Part shown: positions 1 to 8,950 of the stretch, piece by piece
Layout: every line of letters begins with the position of its first letter
Position numbering within the stretch: position 1 is the stretch's first letter
Assembly (NCBI RefSeq): GCF_023699475.1
Contig: NZ_JALXFV010000003.1
Coordinates: 550,878-614,877, forward strand
DNA from: Halomarina rubra
GTDB taxonomy: Archaea > Halobacteriota > Halobacteria > Halobacteriales > Haloarculaceae
Reading direction: 5' to 3'
Length of the DNA: 64,000 nt
Notes under the pieces: model-generated
The model's database searches: none
Seen by the model: only the letters and a program-made list of their open reading frames with translations
Told to the model about the DNA's origin: nothing
Translations under genes and position numbers: made by a program

Positions 1-461
1 CCGTTTTCGACACCGACCTGCCGAGCGACGCGGCTCTTCGGGCCGCTCCGGGAACTGAAGTACTAGCACGCGACCAGCGCCAGCGTGGTCTAAATCTCGT
101 TCCGACGTGCCTACGCGGTTGCGTGGTGTCACACGTCGGGCGTCGCGCCACGACACCGCCTGTTCGCCCCTCACGGCCGAGCGACCGATTCCGGTCGCGA
201 TACGATGGGTAGTGCCGAAACCGGCTGACCGACGCGATAGGGGCGCTGTCGAGTCGGTACGGTTCCCTCACGCAGTCTCTGTCCGTCGTGCTGGAGACGG
301 TGGACCATCCACGTCGTCCCCGTCGAGGTGGTCACCAACTGGTGGCGCTTCGGCTACAGTGGCGAGGACGGCGAAGTCACGATTAGCAGCGCGGCCACGG
401 CCGTCGCTGGCGAGTTTCGGGCTGGAAGAAACACGACGTCCTCCGTCGGTCGCGAAGTCGT
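1..461. other. no confident gene; possible coding remnant
   Basis: I see no convincing complete gene here. All frames are closed by stops or lack a plausible start. On the + strand, about 295-465 reads as a well-behaved haloarchaeal stretch (TIHVVPVEVVTNWWRFGYSG, then EDGEVTIS) with GC-rich third positions. It has no start codon nearby and its stop overlaps the end of the YihY gene, so it may be the tail of a decayed gene. Bases 3-90 have another short open stretch that could be the end of a gene outside the window. Confidence 0.35.
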
Positions 462-1757
462 CTAGCTCCGGAACGAGCGCACGCGGTCGAGCAGTTTCCC
501 GGGGAGACCCAGTGCGCCGAACGTGAACCCGAGGACGACGAACACGACGTAGAGACCGAGCGTCGACAGCCAGATGACGAGCATGGCGAGCACGGCGGCC
601 CACGCCGACTCCTGGAGGAAGTAGAACGCACCGAGCGTCATCGCCGTCCCGTAGAGGAGCACGAGGTACGGCCCCCAGCCACGGGCCTTCCCGCGGCGGA
701 CGCGCTGGCGGACGTACTTCCGGAGGTCCGACTCCAGTTCGTCGCGGTGGACGGTCCGCTCCTCGATGCGCTCTTCGAACGAGCGCACCTCGCGGCGGAG
801 CCGTCTGACCTCGGCTTCGAGGTCGTCTTCGGCCATCTCGGCCGATCGGTCGCGGTCGTCGCTCTGTTCGCCGAGGCTGGTTGTCGTCGTGTCGTCTGCC
901 ATGAGTGAACGGGTGGTGTCGGTCGAGTGCGATGCGTCGAAGTCCTCGTCGGTGTCGACCCGCCCGGCGAGCACGGCGTTCAAGACGACCCCCGTGAGGA
1001 CGATGAGGCCGCCGAAGTAGAGGAACGTCAGGAGCAACAGCGCTCCGGCGAGCACGCCGTAGGCCTCGTAGCCGGTCGATAGCTCGGTGTACAGCCGGAA
1101 GCCGGTCTGGAGGGCGGTCCAGCCGACGGCCGCGAACGCCGCTCCCGGCAGCGCCTCGCGGACCGTGATGTCGGCGTTGGGGAGGAAGTAGTACAGCGGG
1201 AGGAACGTGACGGTCAGGCCGAGCAGGAGCGCGAGCGTTCCCAGCAGGCCGATGACGCTGACACTCCCGACGACGATGTCGAAGCGCGCGAGCGCGATGA
1301 CCGTCCCGACGGCGACGGTGAACACGATGCCACCACCGACCGCGAGCAGCGTGATGAACCCGCGTTTCACCTGCCCGACGATACCCTCCGGGAGCGGCGA
1401 GCGGTACGCGATGGAGAAGCCGACGTCCATCCCCCGGAACAGCTTCAGACTGCTCCAGGTGAGGGTGACGAGGGCGACCGCCGACGCACCGGCCTGCCCC
1501 TCCTCTCCGGTGACGGCGTCGGTCACGGTCTTCCCGGTATCGCCGCCGAGGTTCGCCTCCGCGAGATCGATGACGGCCTGTTCGAACGCCTCCCCACCGG
1601 CGACGTTCGCGACGACGAGCGCGAGTAACAACAGTGGAATCAGCGAGATGAACGCGTAGTACGAGAGGCTCGCGGCGATGAACGTGATGCGGTCGGACTG
1701 CACCCCGCGAATCACCCCTCTGAGAATGTCCACCGAGCGACTTGCGCTTCGACTCAC
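462..1757 (-). CDS. YihY/BrkB-family integral membrane protein with C-terminal extension
   Basis: A 431-residue membrane protein of the YihY (formerly 'ribonuclease BN'/BrkB) family, whose transport or envelope role is not established. Residues 1-265 hold the family core: the ITFIAASLSYYAFISLIPLL start and about six hydrophobic helices. An acidic linker (266-310) follows, then a charged heptad-like segment (about 313-355) that looks like a coiled coil, then two or three more helices (362-418). That C-terminal extension is not part of the classical family. The start is GTG at 1757, supported by a TATA-like box 28 nt upstream. It lies downstream of trm1 on the same strand with its own promoter in the 51-nt gap. 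Confidence 0.85.
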   Translation of the reverse strand: MSRSASRSVDILRGVIRGVQSDRITFIAASLSYYAFISLIPLLLLALVVANVAGGEAFEQAVIDLAEANLGGDTGKTVTDAVTGEEGQAGASAVALVTLTWSSLKLFRGMDVGFSIAYRSPLPEGIVGQVKRGFITLLAVGGGIVFTVAVGTVIALARFDIVVGSVSVIGLLGTLALLLGLTVTFLPLYYFLPNADITVREALPGAAFAAVGWTALQTGFRLYTELSTGYEAYGVLAGALLLLTFLYFGGLIVLTGVVLNAVLAGRVDTDEDFDASHSTDTTRSLMADDTTTTSLGEQSDDRDRSAEMAEDDLEAEVRRLRREVRSFEERIEERTVHRDELESDLRKYVRQRVRRGKARGWGPYLVLLYGTAMTLGAFYFLQESAWAAVLAMLVIWLSTLGLYVVFVVLGFTFGALGLPGKLLDRVRSFRS

Positions 1758-1778
1758 GCGGAAACGGTTCGCATGAGG

Positions 1779-1790
1779 ATTACATATAAT
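1779..1790 (-). promoter_or_regulatory. TATA-like box of the YihY gene
   Basis: On the minus strand this reads ATTATATGTAAT, the most AT-rich patch nearby, centred about 28 nt before the GTG start at 1757. That spacing is typical of leaderless haloarchaeal transcripts. Confidence 0.6.
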
Positions 1791-1808
1791 GAGGGGGAAC
1801 TGTCGGTT

Positions 1809-2909
1809 CTACTCGACCGCCGCGTCCCGAATCTCGGCCACGTCGGCGTCGGTCTTGACCGTCGTCCCGCCGTAGTGACTACGCGACGCGGCGAACCCGG
1901 CGTCACGGAGGCGCTCGACGAACTCGTCCATCCCGACGGCGCTCACCCCCCACTGCTTCGAGAGGCGGTGCTGGTCGTAGTGAGTCGGCTCGTCGAGTTC
2001 GCCGGCGAGTCGGTCACACAGGCGCTCGGCGCGCTTTCGCTCGCCCATCTCGTCGGTGACGTGGGTTGCGACGCGCTCGACGAACGCCGGGTCGTGGGTC
2101 AGACCGAGCCACAGCGGGCCGATGGTCCGGGTCGCCGTCCCGCAGTTCGGACAGTCACCGATGGGGTCGGCGAGGTAGCCGTACTCGTGTTCGCGGTAGC
2201 TGCACTCGAAGCAGTGGTAGACGTAGCCCAGTTCGTCGACGGCGGCGTTGGCGGCGGTCGCGGTCCGGTCGAGCGCGAGGTACGTCCGGACGTAGTGGCG
2301 CGTCGCGTGGCTGAACACGGGTGTCACGCCGACGTCGTAGCGTGCGCCGGTCCGGGCGAGCGCCGACAGCAGGATGCGCATGCCGACCTCGGCGTGGTAG
2401 TCGGTGTTGACCGGAACGGCGCCGTACTTGCGGACGCCGCTCTCGAAGTGCGCGCCACACAGCGGTGCGGTGTCGGTCGCGGTGACACACAGCAGGTCCC
2501 GAGCGCTGTTGAACGCCGCGTCGGCGAACGGGACGGGCGTCCCGAACGGGTCGAGGTCGACGACGTCGTACCACGACTCGTGCATGAGGGCGTTGGCGTT
2601 GCGATGCAGCACCTCGCCCTCCCGGTCGTTGCGTGCGAGGTTCTCGCGAGCCAGCGCGACGGCGTCGGGGTCGGTGTCGCTACACGTCACGGCCCAGCCC
2701 TCGCTGGCGGCCCGGACGCCCCGAATCCCGCTGGCGGCCGTCGCGTCGAGGTACGACCCCACGCCGTGCTCCTCGGCGTGGGCGCGCAGGACGGCGACGG
2801 TGAGGTCGCGGTTCAACTCCTGGTCGGGGTTGAAGAACACGCCGTCGCCGCGGCCCGCGTCGGCCTGTTCGGGGACCTCGACCGAGACGTTCCCTTCCCG
2901 AATCTCCAT
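1809..2909 (-). CDS. trm1: tRNA (guanine(26)-N2)-dimethyltransferase Trm1
   Basis: Methylates G26 of tRNA to N2,N2-dimethylguanosine using S-adenosylmethionine. The 366-residue protein begins [15 protein letters not shown], typical of archaeal Trm1. It has the SAM-binding region ([12 protein letters not shown]), the motif IV catalytic signature DLDPFGTP, and a late zinc site made by CFECSY and CPNCG. I chose ATG 2909, not the in-frame start 39 nt upstream, because homologues begin here, AGGAGAGGT lies directly before it, and a TTTT-containing box is about 24 nt upstream. It overlaps no neighbour and lies 5' of the YihY gene on the same strand. Confidence 0.95.
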   Translation of the reverse strand: MEIREGNVSVEVPEQADAGRGDGVFFNPDQELNRDLTVAVLRAHAEEHGVGSYLDATAASGIRGVRAASEGWAVTCSDTDPDAVALARENLARNDREGEVLHRNANALMHESWYDVVDLDPFGTPVPFADAAFNSARDLLCVTATDTAPLCGAHFESGVRKYGAVPVNTDYHAEVGMRILLSALARTGARYDVGVTPVFSHATRHYVRTYLALDRTATAANAAVDELGYVYHCFECSYREHEYGYLADPIGDCPNCGTATRTIGPLWLGLTHDPAFVERVATHVTDEMGERKRAERLCDRLAGELDEPTHYDQHRLSKQWGVSAVGMDEFVERLRDAGFAASRSHYGGTTVKTDADVAEIRDAAVE

Positions 2910-3028
2910 ACCTCTCCTCGCGTGGCCGACGCGAAAAGCCACCCGCATCGGCCGCGCCGCGTCGCCGCGGTCCCTCCTCGTCGACCCGATGCGAACAGCG
3001 TATCCTCCTCGACCGTCTACTCCCGGCG

Positions 3029-3592
3029 ATGAGCGACCCCGTCCTCGTCCTCGTCGACATGCAACGCGGGTTCGACGACCCCGTCTGGGGCGAGCGCACC
3101 ACGCCCGACCTCGAATCGACCGTCGCGGACCTCCTCGACCGCTGGCGCGCGCTCGGCTGGCCCGTCGTCCACCTCCAGCACGCCTCGACGGAGGACGACT
3201 CGCCGCTGCGCTCGGACCGTCTCGGCTTCGAGTTCAAACCCGAGACCGCACCCGTCGACGACGAACCGGTGTTCGTCAAGAGCGTCAACGGCCCGTTCGT
3301 CGAGACCGAGATCAACGACTGGCTGCGCGAACGGGGCTACGAACGCCTCGTGCTCGCCGGCCTGACCACCGACCACTGCGTCTCGACGACCGCGCGGATG
3401 GCCGAGAACCGCGGCTACGAGGTGACCGTCCTCGCCGACGCCACCGCGACGTTCGACCGCCCCGGCCACGACGGCACGCGTCTCTCCGCCGAGGAGAACC
3501 ACCGCTTCGCGCTCGCACACCTCTCGGGGGAGTTCGCGACGGTTCTCGACAGCGACGAGTTGGACGTGCCCGAACGCCGACGCTCCGCGTAG
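3029..3592 (+). CDS. isochorismatase-fold cysteine hydrolase
   Basis: A 187-residue single-domain hydrolase of the isochorismatase/nicotinamidase superfamily. The catalytic triad is visible: Asp10 in [10 protein letters not shown], Lys84 in [10 protein letters not shown] and Cys117 in [12 protein letters not shown], the usual D-K-C order and spacing. The substrate cannot be told from sequence. The FEFKPE...[10 protein letters not shown] region resembles N-carbamoyl or nicotinamide hydrolases of this fold more than true isochorismatases, but that is only an impression. It is divergent from trm1, with about 120 bp between them holding both promoters. Confidence 0.85.
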   Translation: MSDPVLVLVDMQRGFDDPVWGERTTPDLESTVADLLDRWRALGWPVVHLQHASTEDDSPLRSDRLGFEFKPETAPVDDEPVFVKSVNGPFVETEINDWLRERGYERLVLAGLTTDHCVSTTARMAENRGYEVTVLADATATFDRPGHDGTRLSAEENHRFALAHLSGEFATVLDSDELDVPERRRSA

Positions 3593-3710
3593 CGACGACC
3601 GTCCCCAGTCGGGTGGCGGGGACGTCCGGACTCGCCGTTCGACGTCATCGAGACGGCCTCTGACCGTCGAGACCGAACCTGTTTTGCGAGATGAGCATCA
3701 AGCGACGGTC

Positions 3711-4058
3711 GTGACTGCGGTCGACGACTGGCAGGCCGCCCTCGACGACGCGGGCGAACTCGACGCGACGGCGACCCAGCGACTGCTCCGCACCCACGGG
3801 TCGCGCGCCAGTCGCGCCATCGAGGCCGTCGCCGAACGCCGCGTCAAGCAGTACAACGACTTCACCGTCGTCGTCGGCCACCGCGAGGAGTACGTCGTCG
3901 AGGGTCGGGGCTGTGCGTGTGAGGACGCTCGCTACAACCTCGACCCGGAGGACCCGACCGAACTCTGCTGGCACGTGCTGGCCGCCGAGATCGCCACCCG
4001 CGTCGGGGCCGTCGACCACCACGACATGTGGTACTCCGAGGTCCGGGAGTTCCTCTGA
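3711..4058 (+). CDS. small SWIM zinc-finger protein
   Basis: A 115-residue protein, mostly helical in its first half, with a SWIM-type zinc site: Cys68 and Cys70 (GRGCACED), then Cys86 and His88 (ELCWHVLA), i.e. CxC-x15-CxH. SWIM domains bind zinc and usually mediate DNA or protein contacts; in archaea such stand-alone proteins are mostly uncharacterised. I chose GTG 3711 because a TTTTGC box sits 27 nt upstream (about 3681-3687). A TTG at 3684 in the same frame would add nine residues but falls inside that box. A copy of the window's recurrent 3' element starts directly after the stop. Confidence 0.75.
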   Translation: MTAVDDWQAALDDAGELDATATQRLLRTHGSRASRAIEAVAERRVKQYNDFTVVVGHREEYVVEGRGCACEDARYNLDPEDPTELCWHVLAAEIATRVGAVDHHDMWYSEVREFL

Positions 4059-4160
4059 ACCCACCGTTTTTCTCGTCGGGTGCGCCTGAGTCGCAACACT
4101 CCTCGCAAAACCCTGGACGAAAAAGGCCGCCCCTCACTCGCTGGCGCTCGTTCTCGGGTC
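4059..4160 (+). repeat. recurrent 3' element, copy A
   Basis: Starting three bases after the SWIM gene stop: ACCGTTTTTCTCG, a short variable stretch, then CTCGCAAAACCCTGGACGAA (ending in AAAA), then a GCTGGCGCTCG-type tract. This matches, in order and spacing, the elements after polC and atpD and the one before atpH. The inner hairpin is weak here (GAGT...ACTC). Function unknown; it could act in 3'-end formation. Confidence 0.6.
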
Positions 4161-4274
4161 GGTGAACCACACTCGCTTCCTCCGGTCGCTCGTGTGGACG
4201 CTCCGCATCTCGCTTCGTTGGTGTCTCGACACCCACGGCCAACATTCAAGCGTGTGGCGTCCTATCACGCTACC

Positions 4275-4403
4275 ATGTGCCACCACATCGAAGACGTCGA
4301 CCTCGCGGAACTGAGCGCGACCGAGAAACGCGACATCGCCGAGGAACACACCGACGAGGAACTCGCGGACCTCGGCGTGAGTCGGGAACAGCTGTTGGCC
4401 TGA
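4275..4403 (+). CDS. small acidic protein, 42 residues
   Basis: Begins MCHHIEDVDLAELSATEKRD and ends LADLGVSREQLLA. Codon use is normal for a haloarchaeal gene, Asp/Glu content is high, and an AACATTCAAG box lies about 29 nt before the ATG, so I call it real despite its size. The N-terminal Cys-His-His could bind a metal, but there is no complete zinc motif. I do not recognise a characterised family. It is flanked by repeat copy A upstream and the convergent hisH gene downstream. Confidence 0.6.
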   Translation: MCHHIEDVDLAELSATEKRDIAEEHTDEELADLGVSREQLLA

Positions 4404-4485
4404 GTCGGACGGAGTCGTCGGAGAACGTCGGCGCGCGGTTCCACACCTTCTCGATTTCTCGACGGCGAGCAGCGGCGCTGGAGGG

Positions 4486-5181
4486 CTACTCGGCGCAGAC
4501 GTCGACGAAGTTCTTGAGGATTCGCAGGCCCGTCTCGCCGGACTTCTCGGGGTGGAACTGCGTGCCGAACACGTTCCCCGCGTCGTTGGCAACGATGGCC
4601 GGGAACGGTTCGCCGTACTCCGTGGTGGCGACGGTCGCGTTGTCGTCGTCGGGCACCGCGTAGTACGAGTGGACGAAGTAGGCGTACTCTCCGTCGACGG
4701 ACCCACCGGCGGGTCCGTCTGCCAGTCGCGTCTCCGACGCGACGCTGTCGACGCCCTCGACGAGCGGGTGCTCGCGCGTGACGGTGAGGTCGTTCCAGCC
4801 CATGTGCGGGACCTTCAGGTCGCCGGTGAACCGGCGGTTGTCGCCCGGAATCAGGTCCAGACCCTCGACGTCGCCCTCGCCGGCGTGGGCTGCCTCCTCG
4901 CTCGCGGTGAGGAGCATCTGCATCCCGAGACAGATGCCGAACAGCGGCGTCCCGTCGGCGGCGGCGTCGGTCAGCGCGTCGCGGAACGGTCCGGCGTTCT
5001 CCATCCCCTCGCTGAACGCCCCGACGCCGGGGAGGACGACGCCGTCGGCTCGGTCGATAGCGCCGGCGTCGTCGGTCACCTCGACGGCCGCCCCTGCGCG
5101 TTCGAGACCGCGGGTGACACTGCGGAGGTTACCGAGTCCGTAGTCGACGACGACGACCTCCGCTCCGACCTGCATGCTCAT
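4486..5181 (-). CDS. hisH: imidazole glycerol phosphate synthase, glutaminase subunit HisH
   Basis: Supplies ammonia from glutamine to HisF in histidine biosynthesis. The 231-residue protein is a class I glutamine amidotransferase: VVVDYGLGNLRSV near the N-terminus, nucleophile Cys84 in FGICLGMQML, and His210/Glu212 in FGTQFHPEKSG. I chose ATG 5181; an ATG two codons later (5175) is equally possible. The frame stays open further upstream, but that extension does not look like HisH. No other his gene is adjacent (hisI is at 37.1 kb), so the pathway is scattered. A CGAAAACCCC box lies about 30 nt upstream. Confidence 0.95.
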   Translation of the reverse strand: MSMQVGAEVVVVDYGLGNLRSVTRGLERAGAAVEVTDDAGAIDRADGVVLPGVGAFSEGMENAGPFRDALTDAAADGTPLFGICLGMQMLLTASEEAAHAGEGDVEGLDLIPGDNRRFTGDLKVPHMGWNDLTVTREHPLVEGVDSVASETRLADGPAGGSVDGEYAYFVHSYYAVPDDDNATVATTEYGEPFPAIVANDAGNVFGTQFHPEKSGETGLRILKNFVDVCAE

Positions 5182-5323
5182 ACGTCCAGTCGGCGGCTCC
5201 GAAGCAAGGGGTTTTCGACCCCGCACCCCGCTATGTGTATATATTTCTATGTAGTTAGCCTGGCAATCAGGGTGAAATAGAAACATTTAGAGGCATCCTC
5301 CTGAAGGTTCACACGTTCACGCA
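5182..5323. promoter_or_regulatory. AT-rich divergent promoter region, hisH/phnD
   Basis: This 142-bp region separates divergent hisH and phnD. It contains the longest A/T run around, TATGTGTATATATTTC near 5232-5247, and a second AT-rich box, GAAACATTTAGAG, about 40 nt before phnD. One box may serve phnD, and the other could be a regulator site, which would fit phosphate-controlled expression of an importer. That control is inferred from family behaviour; no known binding motif is seen. Confidence 0.45.
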
Positions 5324-6394
5324 ATGTCCAAGCGACGTGAGTTTCTGAAATCGGCGGGTGCGGTAGGCGCAGCGGGACTTCTGGCTGGTTGTCTCGGAGG
5401 CGACGAGGGCGAGGGGACGACTTCGCCCTCGGGTTCGAACCAGACCGGCGAGGACGGCTCTACGTCGACCGGCGACGGGACGAACTCCACGAGCCAGGAA
5501 CCGGGGACGACGACGGGGTCGTCGGGCGAGGCCGACTCCATCATGTTCGCTCTGACACCGGCGGAGGGCGACGTCCGCATCGAAGAGCAGTACAAACCGA
5601 TGTTCGAGTACCTCGAGAGCGAGGCGAACGTCACGGTCGAGTCGACCGTCGCGGCCGACTACACGGCCGTCCTGCAGGCGCTCGACGCCGGCCAGGCCGA
5701 CTTCGCGGACTCCTCGCCGTCCATCGCCCTCAAGGGCGGGCAGGACGGCGTCACCGAGGTCACCGGCATCCGTGTCGCCTACGGCGCGGACAAGTACTTC
5801 TCGCTGCTGTACACGATGGCCGACTCGGGCATCGAACAGACCGCCGATCTCGAAGGCACGTCGGTCGCCTTCGCGGACCGCATCTCGACGAGCGGGTCCA
5901 TCTTCCCGCTGTTCATGCTGAAGGAGGCGGGCCTCGACATCGGCAACGCGCCGAAGGGTCAGCCCGGCAACTTCAGCGGTACGTGGTCCGACCACGCCGC
6001 CGCGACGCAGGCACTCGAGACGCGTGAGGAGGTCAAGGCCGCAGGGACCGGCGCGTTCGTCGCCGCCGACTACATCCCCAAAGACCAGTTCCCCCAGCAG
6101 TTCCTCGACATCTCGGCGGAAGCCGACGGCGCTGGCTCGAAGACGGGCGAGAAGGAGTACCGCCTGCTCGAGTGCTCGGACCCCATCCCCCGCGCACCCA
6201 TCGTGCACCGTGCGGACCTCGACTCGGGCGTCAAGTCCCGTGTCTCCGAGGCGCTGCTCAGTGCGACCGAGGAGGACCTCGTGCTCGAAGACGCCGACGA
6301 ACCGCTCTGGTTCACGGGCGTCAAGGAGGGCTCCGTCGAGGACTACCAGCCGGTCAAGGACGCGTTCGACGCCATCCCGTCGGCGACGCTGTAA
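5324..6394 (+). CDS. phnD: phosphonate/phosphate ABC transporter, substrate-binding lipoprotein PhnD
   Basis: Extracellular binding component of a PhnCDE-type importer. The 356-residue precursor has a Tat leader (KRREFLKSAG, Arg4-Arg5) and a lipobox LAGC with lipid-anchored Cys23. A Ser/Thr/Gly/Glu-rich linker (24-72) follows, usual for haloarchaeal lipoproteins. The PhnD-like periplasmic fold starts around FALTPAEGDVRIEEQYKPMF and includes the QADFADSSPSIAL pocket region. The real ligand could be phosphonate, phosphate or phosphite. It starts the operon, 65 nt before phnC. Confidence 0.9.
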   Translation: MSKRREFLKSAGAVGAAGLLAGCLGGDEGEGTTSPSGSNQTGEDGSTSTGDGTNSTSQEPGTTTGSSGEADSIMFALTPAEGDVRIEEQYKPMFEYLESEANVTVESTVAADYTAVLQALDAGQADFADSSPSIALKGGQDGVTEVTGIRVAYGADKYFSLLYTMADSGIEQTADLEGTSVAFADRISTSGSIFPLFMLKEAGLDIGNAPKGQPGNFSGTWSDHAAATQALETREEVKAAGTGAFVAADYIPKDQFPQQFLDISAEADGAGSKTGEKEYRLLECSDPIPRAPIVHRADLDSGVKSRVSEALLSATEEDLVLEDADEPLWFTGVKEGSVEDYQPVKDAFDAIPSATL

Positions 6395-6459
6395 GGCGTC
6401 TCCGGGGTTTGCCGACTCGATAGACAGACAAATACGCAGATAAGTTGCTATAGATTACA

Positions 6460-7224
6460 ATGGGATCGATACGGGTGGAGAACCTCAGCAAGTCCTACGG
6501 GAACGTCGACGCGCTGAAGGACGTGAGCTTCGAACTCGACGAGGGGGAGTTCGCCGTCCTGCTGGGCGTGTCCGGCGCCGGGAAATCGACGCTACTCCGC
6601 TGTCTCAACGGACTGGCGTCGCCGACGGAGGGGGCGATCTACATCGACGACGAACGGATCACGGGCCCACGCGACGACGTCGCGATGGTGTTCCAGCAGC
6701 ACAACCTCATCACACAGCTCAGCGCCTACGAGAACGCGCTCACCGGTGCGCTCGGTCGCACCTCGTCGCTTCGTAGCGTGATGCGCTGGCACAACCGCCA
6801 GGAGAAGCTCGAAGCGGTGCGCGCACTCGACACCGTCGGGTTGCTCGACGACGCGAGCAAGAAGGTCCGGCAGATGTCCGGGGGCCAACAGCAGCGCGTC
6901 GGCATCGCCCGCGCGCTCGTCCAGAACCCCGCGACGATGCTGGCCGACGAGCCGGTCGCCAGCCTCGACCCGGCGAGCGCCGAGACGGTGATGGCGTACC
7001 TCCGACAGGCGGCGATGGAGCGCAACATCACGAGCATCGTCAGCCTCCATCAGGTGAACATCGCCCGCGAGTTCGGTGAGCGGTTCATCGGCCTGCGCGA
7101 CGGCGAACTCATCTTCGACGGCGGCATCGACGACCTCACCATCGACGTCATCGACGAGATCTACGGGAACGTCAGCACGGACGCCATCCGCCGGGGCCGC
7201 GACCCGGAGGAGGCGCACGTATGA
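6460..7224 (+). CDS. phnC: phosphonate/phosphate ABC transporter, ATP-binding protein PhnC
   Basis: ATPase subunit (254 residues) that powers the PhnCDE importer on the inner membrane face. Walker A is GVSGAGKST (36-44), the Q-loop lies in VFQQHN (78-82), the signature is MSGGQQQRVGIARAL (from 139), and Walker B runs into LADEPVASLDP (about 159-171). The sequence between Walker A and the signature matches PhnC rather than other importer ATPases. It follows phnD by 65 nt and overlaps phnE by 4 nt (ATGA), so the two are translationally coupled. Confidence 0.93.
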   Translation: MGSIRVENLSKSYGNVDALKDVSFELDEGEFAVLLGVSGAGKSTLLRCLNGLASPTEGAIYIDDERITGPRDDVAMVFQQHNLITQLSAYENALTGALGRTSSLRSVMRWHNRQEKLEAVRALDTVGLLDDASKKVRQMSGGQQQRVGIARALVQNPATMLADEPVASLDPASAETVMAYLRQAAMERNITSIVSLHQVNIAREFGERFIGLRDGELIFDGGIDDLTIDVIDEIYGNVSTDAIRRGRDPEEAHV

Positions 7225-8222
7225 GCAGCGAGAACGACAGCCTCGGCTACAAGCTTCGGGCGTACTTCGGCATCGGCTACGAGGGCGAGGACGCCATCGA
7301 CCAGCGGTTGACCGACCTCAAGCGCGCGAAGACCATCGGTCGCATCCTGTCGCTGGCCGCCGCCGTCGGGTTTCTCTACCTGTTCTCGCAGGCGCTCGGT
7401 CAGGTCGGGTTCTCCATCGACGAGATCGTCCGATACTGGCCGGCGTTCTCCGAGGCTATGGGTGGGTTCTTCCCGACGACGACGTACCTCGGCATCCCGT
7501 TTCTCGACTTCGGGGCGTACTGGTCGTTCATCTCGAACCCGCCAGGCTACGACCACCCGCTGTGGGACTACGCCGTGACGACGCTGGCGATGAGCTTCGC
7601 CGGCACCGCGCTGGGCTTCCCGCTCGCCCTGCTGTTCGGGATTCTGGGGAGCGAGCGCGTCACGCCGTTCCCGTTCAACTTCATCTTCCGCGGTGTGATG
7701 AGCACCATCCGCGCCATCCCGGCGCTGGTCTGGGCGCTCATCTTCATCCCGCTCGGCGGACTCTCGCCGTTCACGGCGACGCTCGCCATCGGGACCGACA
7801 CCATCGGGAACATGGGCCGCCTGTTCACCGACGAACTCGAAGAGATCGAGGAGGGTCCCATCGAGGGCATCTCCTCGACCGGTGCGAACCGGCCACAGAC
7901 GGTCGTCTTCGGGATGCTCAGTCAGGTGTACACCTCGTTCATCGCCTGGGCGCTGTACATCTTCGAGATCAACACCCGCGTCGCGGTGACGATGGGGCTC
8001 ATCGGCGGTGGTGGGCTGGGGGCGGTGCTCTCCGCCGAGCGCCGGTTCTACAACCCGACGAACATCATGGCGACCATCCTCGTCGTCCTGGTGCTCGTCA
8101 TCACCGTCGAGATGATCAGCCAGCGCATCCGCGCGTACCTGCGTGGTGACTGGGAACCGATGAGCACGGCCGAACTGTTCCTCGGTTTCCCGCGCCGGAT
8201 GACCGAGTCGCTCTGGCGCTAA
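7221..8222 (+). CDS. phnE: phosphonate/phosphate ABC transporter, permease PhnE
   Basis: Membrane channel subunit (333 residues). A hydrophilic N-terminus is followed by about six transmembrane helices. The ABC-permease EAA-like loop that docks on PhnC is in EGISSTGANRPQTVVFGML, and FRGVMSTIRAIPALVWALIF is a conserved PhnE segment. The protein ends in a short cytoplasmic tail. It starts inside the phnC stop. No C-P lyase genes are nearby, so the cluster is an importer without an adjacent degradation pathway. Confidence 0.93.
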   Translation: MSSENDSLGYKLRAYFGIGYEGEDAIDQRLTDLKRAKTIGRILSLAAAVGFLYLFSQALGQVGFSIDEIVRYWPAFSEAMGGFFPTTTYLGIPFLDFGAYWSFISNPPGYDHPLWDYAVTTLAMSFAGTALGFPLALLFGILGSERVTPFPFNFIFRGVMSTIRAIPALVWALIFIPLGGLSPFTATLAIGTDTIGNMGRLFTDELEEIEEGPIEGISSTGANRPQTVVFGMLSQVYTSFIAWALYIFEINTRVAVTMGLIGGGGLGAVLSAERRFYNPTNIMATILVVLVLVITVEMISQRIRAYLRGDWEPMSTAELFLGFPRRMTESLWR

Positions 8223-8292
8223 CGGCAGGACGGCTCTCTCGCGGTTCTCGCGGTCTCTCTTCACGTCGCTCTCTGCGCCCGCCAGTGACGGC

Positions 8293-8883
8293 TCAGTAGT
8301 CGCCGAGCCGTGACTGGTCGCCCGCCCCCTCGCCGACGAGCGCGACGGCCTCGTCGAGCGCGTCGTCGAACGTCGCGCGTTGACTCCGGTCGTACAGCGT
8401 CGCCGCGGGGTGGACACACACCAGCAGTCGGTGGGTGGTCTCGCCCAGTCGCACGTCGTGGACGCTGCCGGCCTCCTTCGTCACCGCCACCGAACGCTCC
8501 AGGAGGTGTTCCGTGGGGACCTTCCCGAGCGTGACGACGAGGTCGGGGTCGACGCGCGCGAGTTCGGTCTCCAGGTAGCCCCGACAGTTCGTCAGTTCCT
8601 CCTTGTGCGGGTCGCGGTTGTCGGGCGGGCGACAGCGCACGCAGTTGGTGATGCGCACGTCCGAGCGGGCCAGTCCGCGCTCGCGGAGCGCCTCGTGGAG
8701 CACGTCGCCCGAGCGACCGACGAACGGCTTGCCCTCGGCGTCCTCCTGTGCGCCGGGCGCTTCGCCGACGAACAGCAGGGCGGCGTCCTCGGGGCCGTCG
8801 CCGTTGACGATGCGCGAGCGCGACTCACACAGCGCCGGACAGCGCTCGCAGTCGGTCACCGTCAGCCCCTCCATGTTCTCCAT
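8293..8883 (-). CDS. udg: uracil-DNA glycosylase, 4Fe-4S (family 4 type)
   Basis: Removes uracil from DNA in base excision repair. The 196-residue protein has the iron-sulfur cysteines Cys12 and Cys15 (DCERCPALC) and Cys84 and Cys100 (CVRC...NC). The uracil-binding motif is GEAPGAQED (40-48), followed by GKPFVGRSGD, and the late motif is HPAATL (158-163). These match family 4 UDG. Start is ATG 8883; a second ATG (8874) gives a protein three residues shorter. A distant Fe-S UDG homologue is at 51.2 kb. Confidence 0.9.
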   Translation of the reverse strand: MENMEGLTVTDCERCPALCESRSRIVNGDGPEDAALLFVGEAPGAQEDAEGKPFVGRSGDVLHEALRERGLARSDVRITNCVRCRPPDNRDPHKEELTNCRGYLETELARVDPDLVVTLGKVPTEHLLERSVAVTKEAGSVHDVRLGETTHRLLVCVHPAATLYDRSQRATFDDALDEAVALVGEGAGDQSRLGDY

Positions 8884-8950
8884 GGGCTTCGTCGGCGGGC
8901 GAGTGCCCTACTGGTTGTGGTTGCGGTCGGTGCTGGATGGGTCCTCCCGG

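Noticed and set aside
4134-4706. Ser/Thr/Arg-rich minus-strand frame over the 42-residue gene and the hisH end
   Set aside because: Its composition (Ser/Arg/Pro-rich) is that of an out-of-frame reading, and it overlaps two better-supported genes.
5228-5252. AT-rich TATGTGTATATATTTC region considered as a replication origin element
   Set aside because: No ORB-like repeats and no orc1/cdc6 gene nearby; a divergent promoter explains it.
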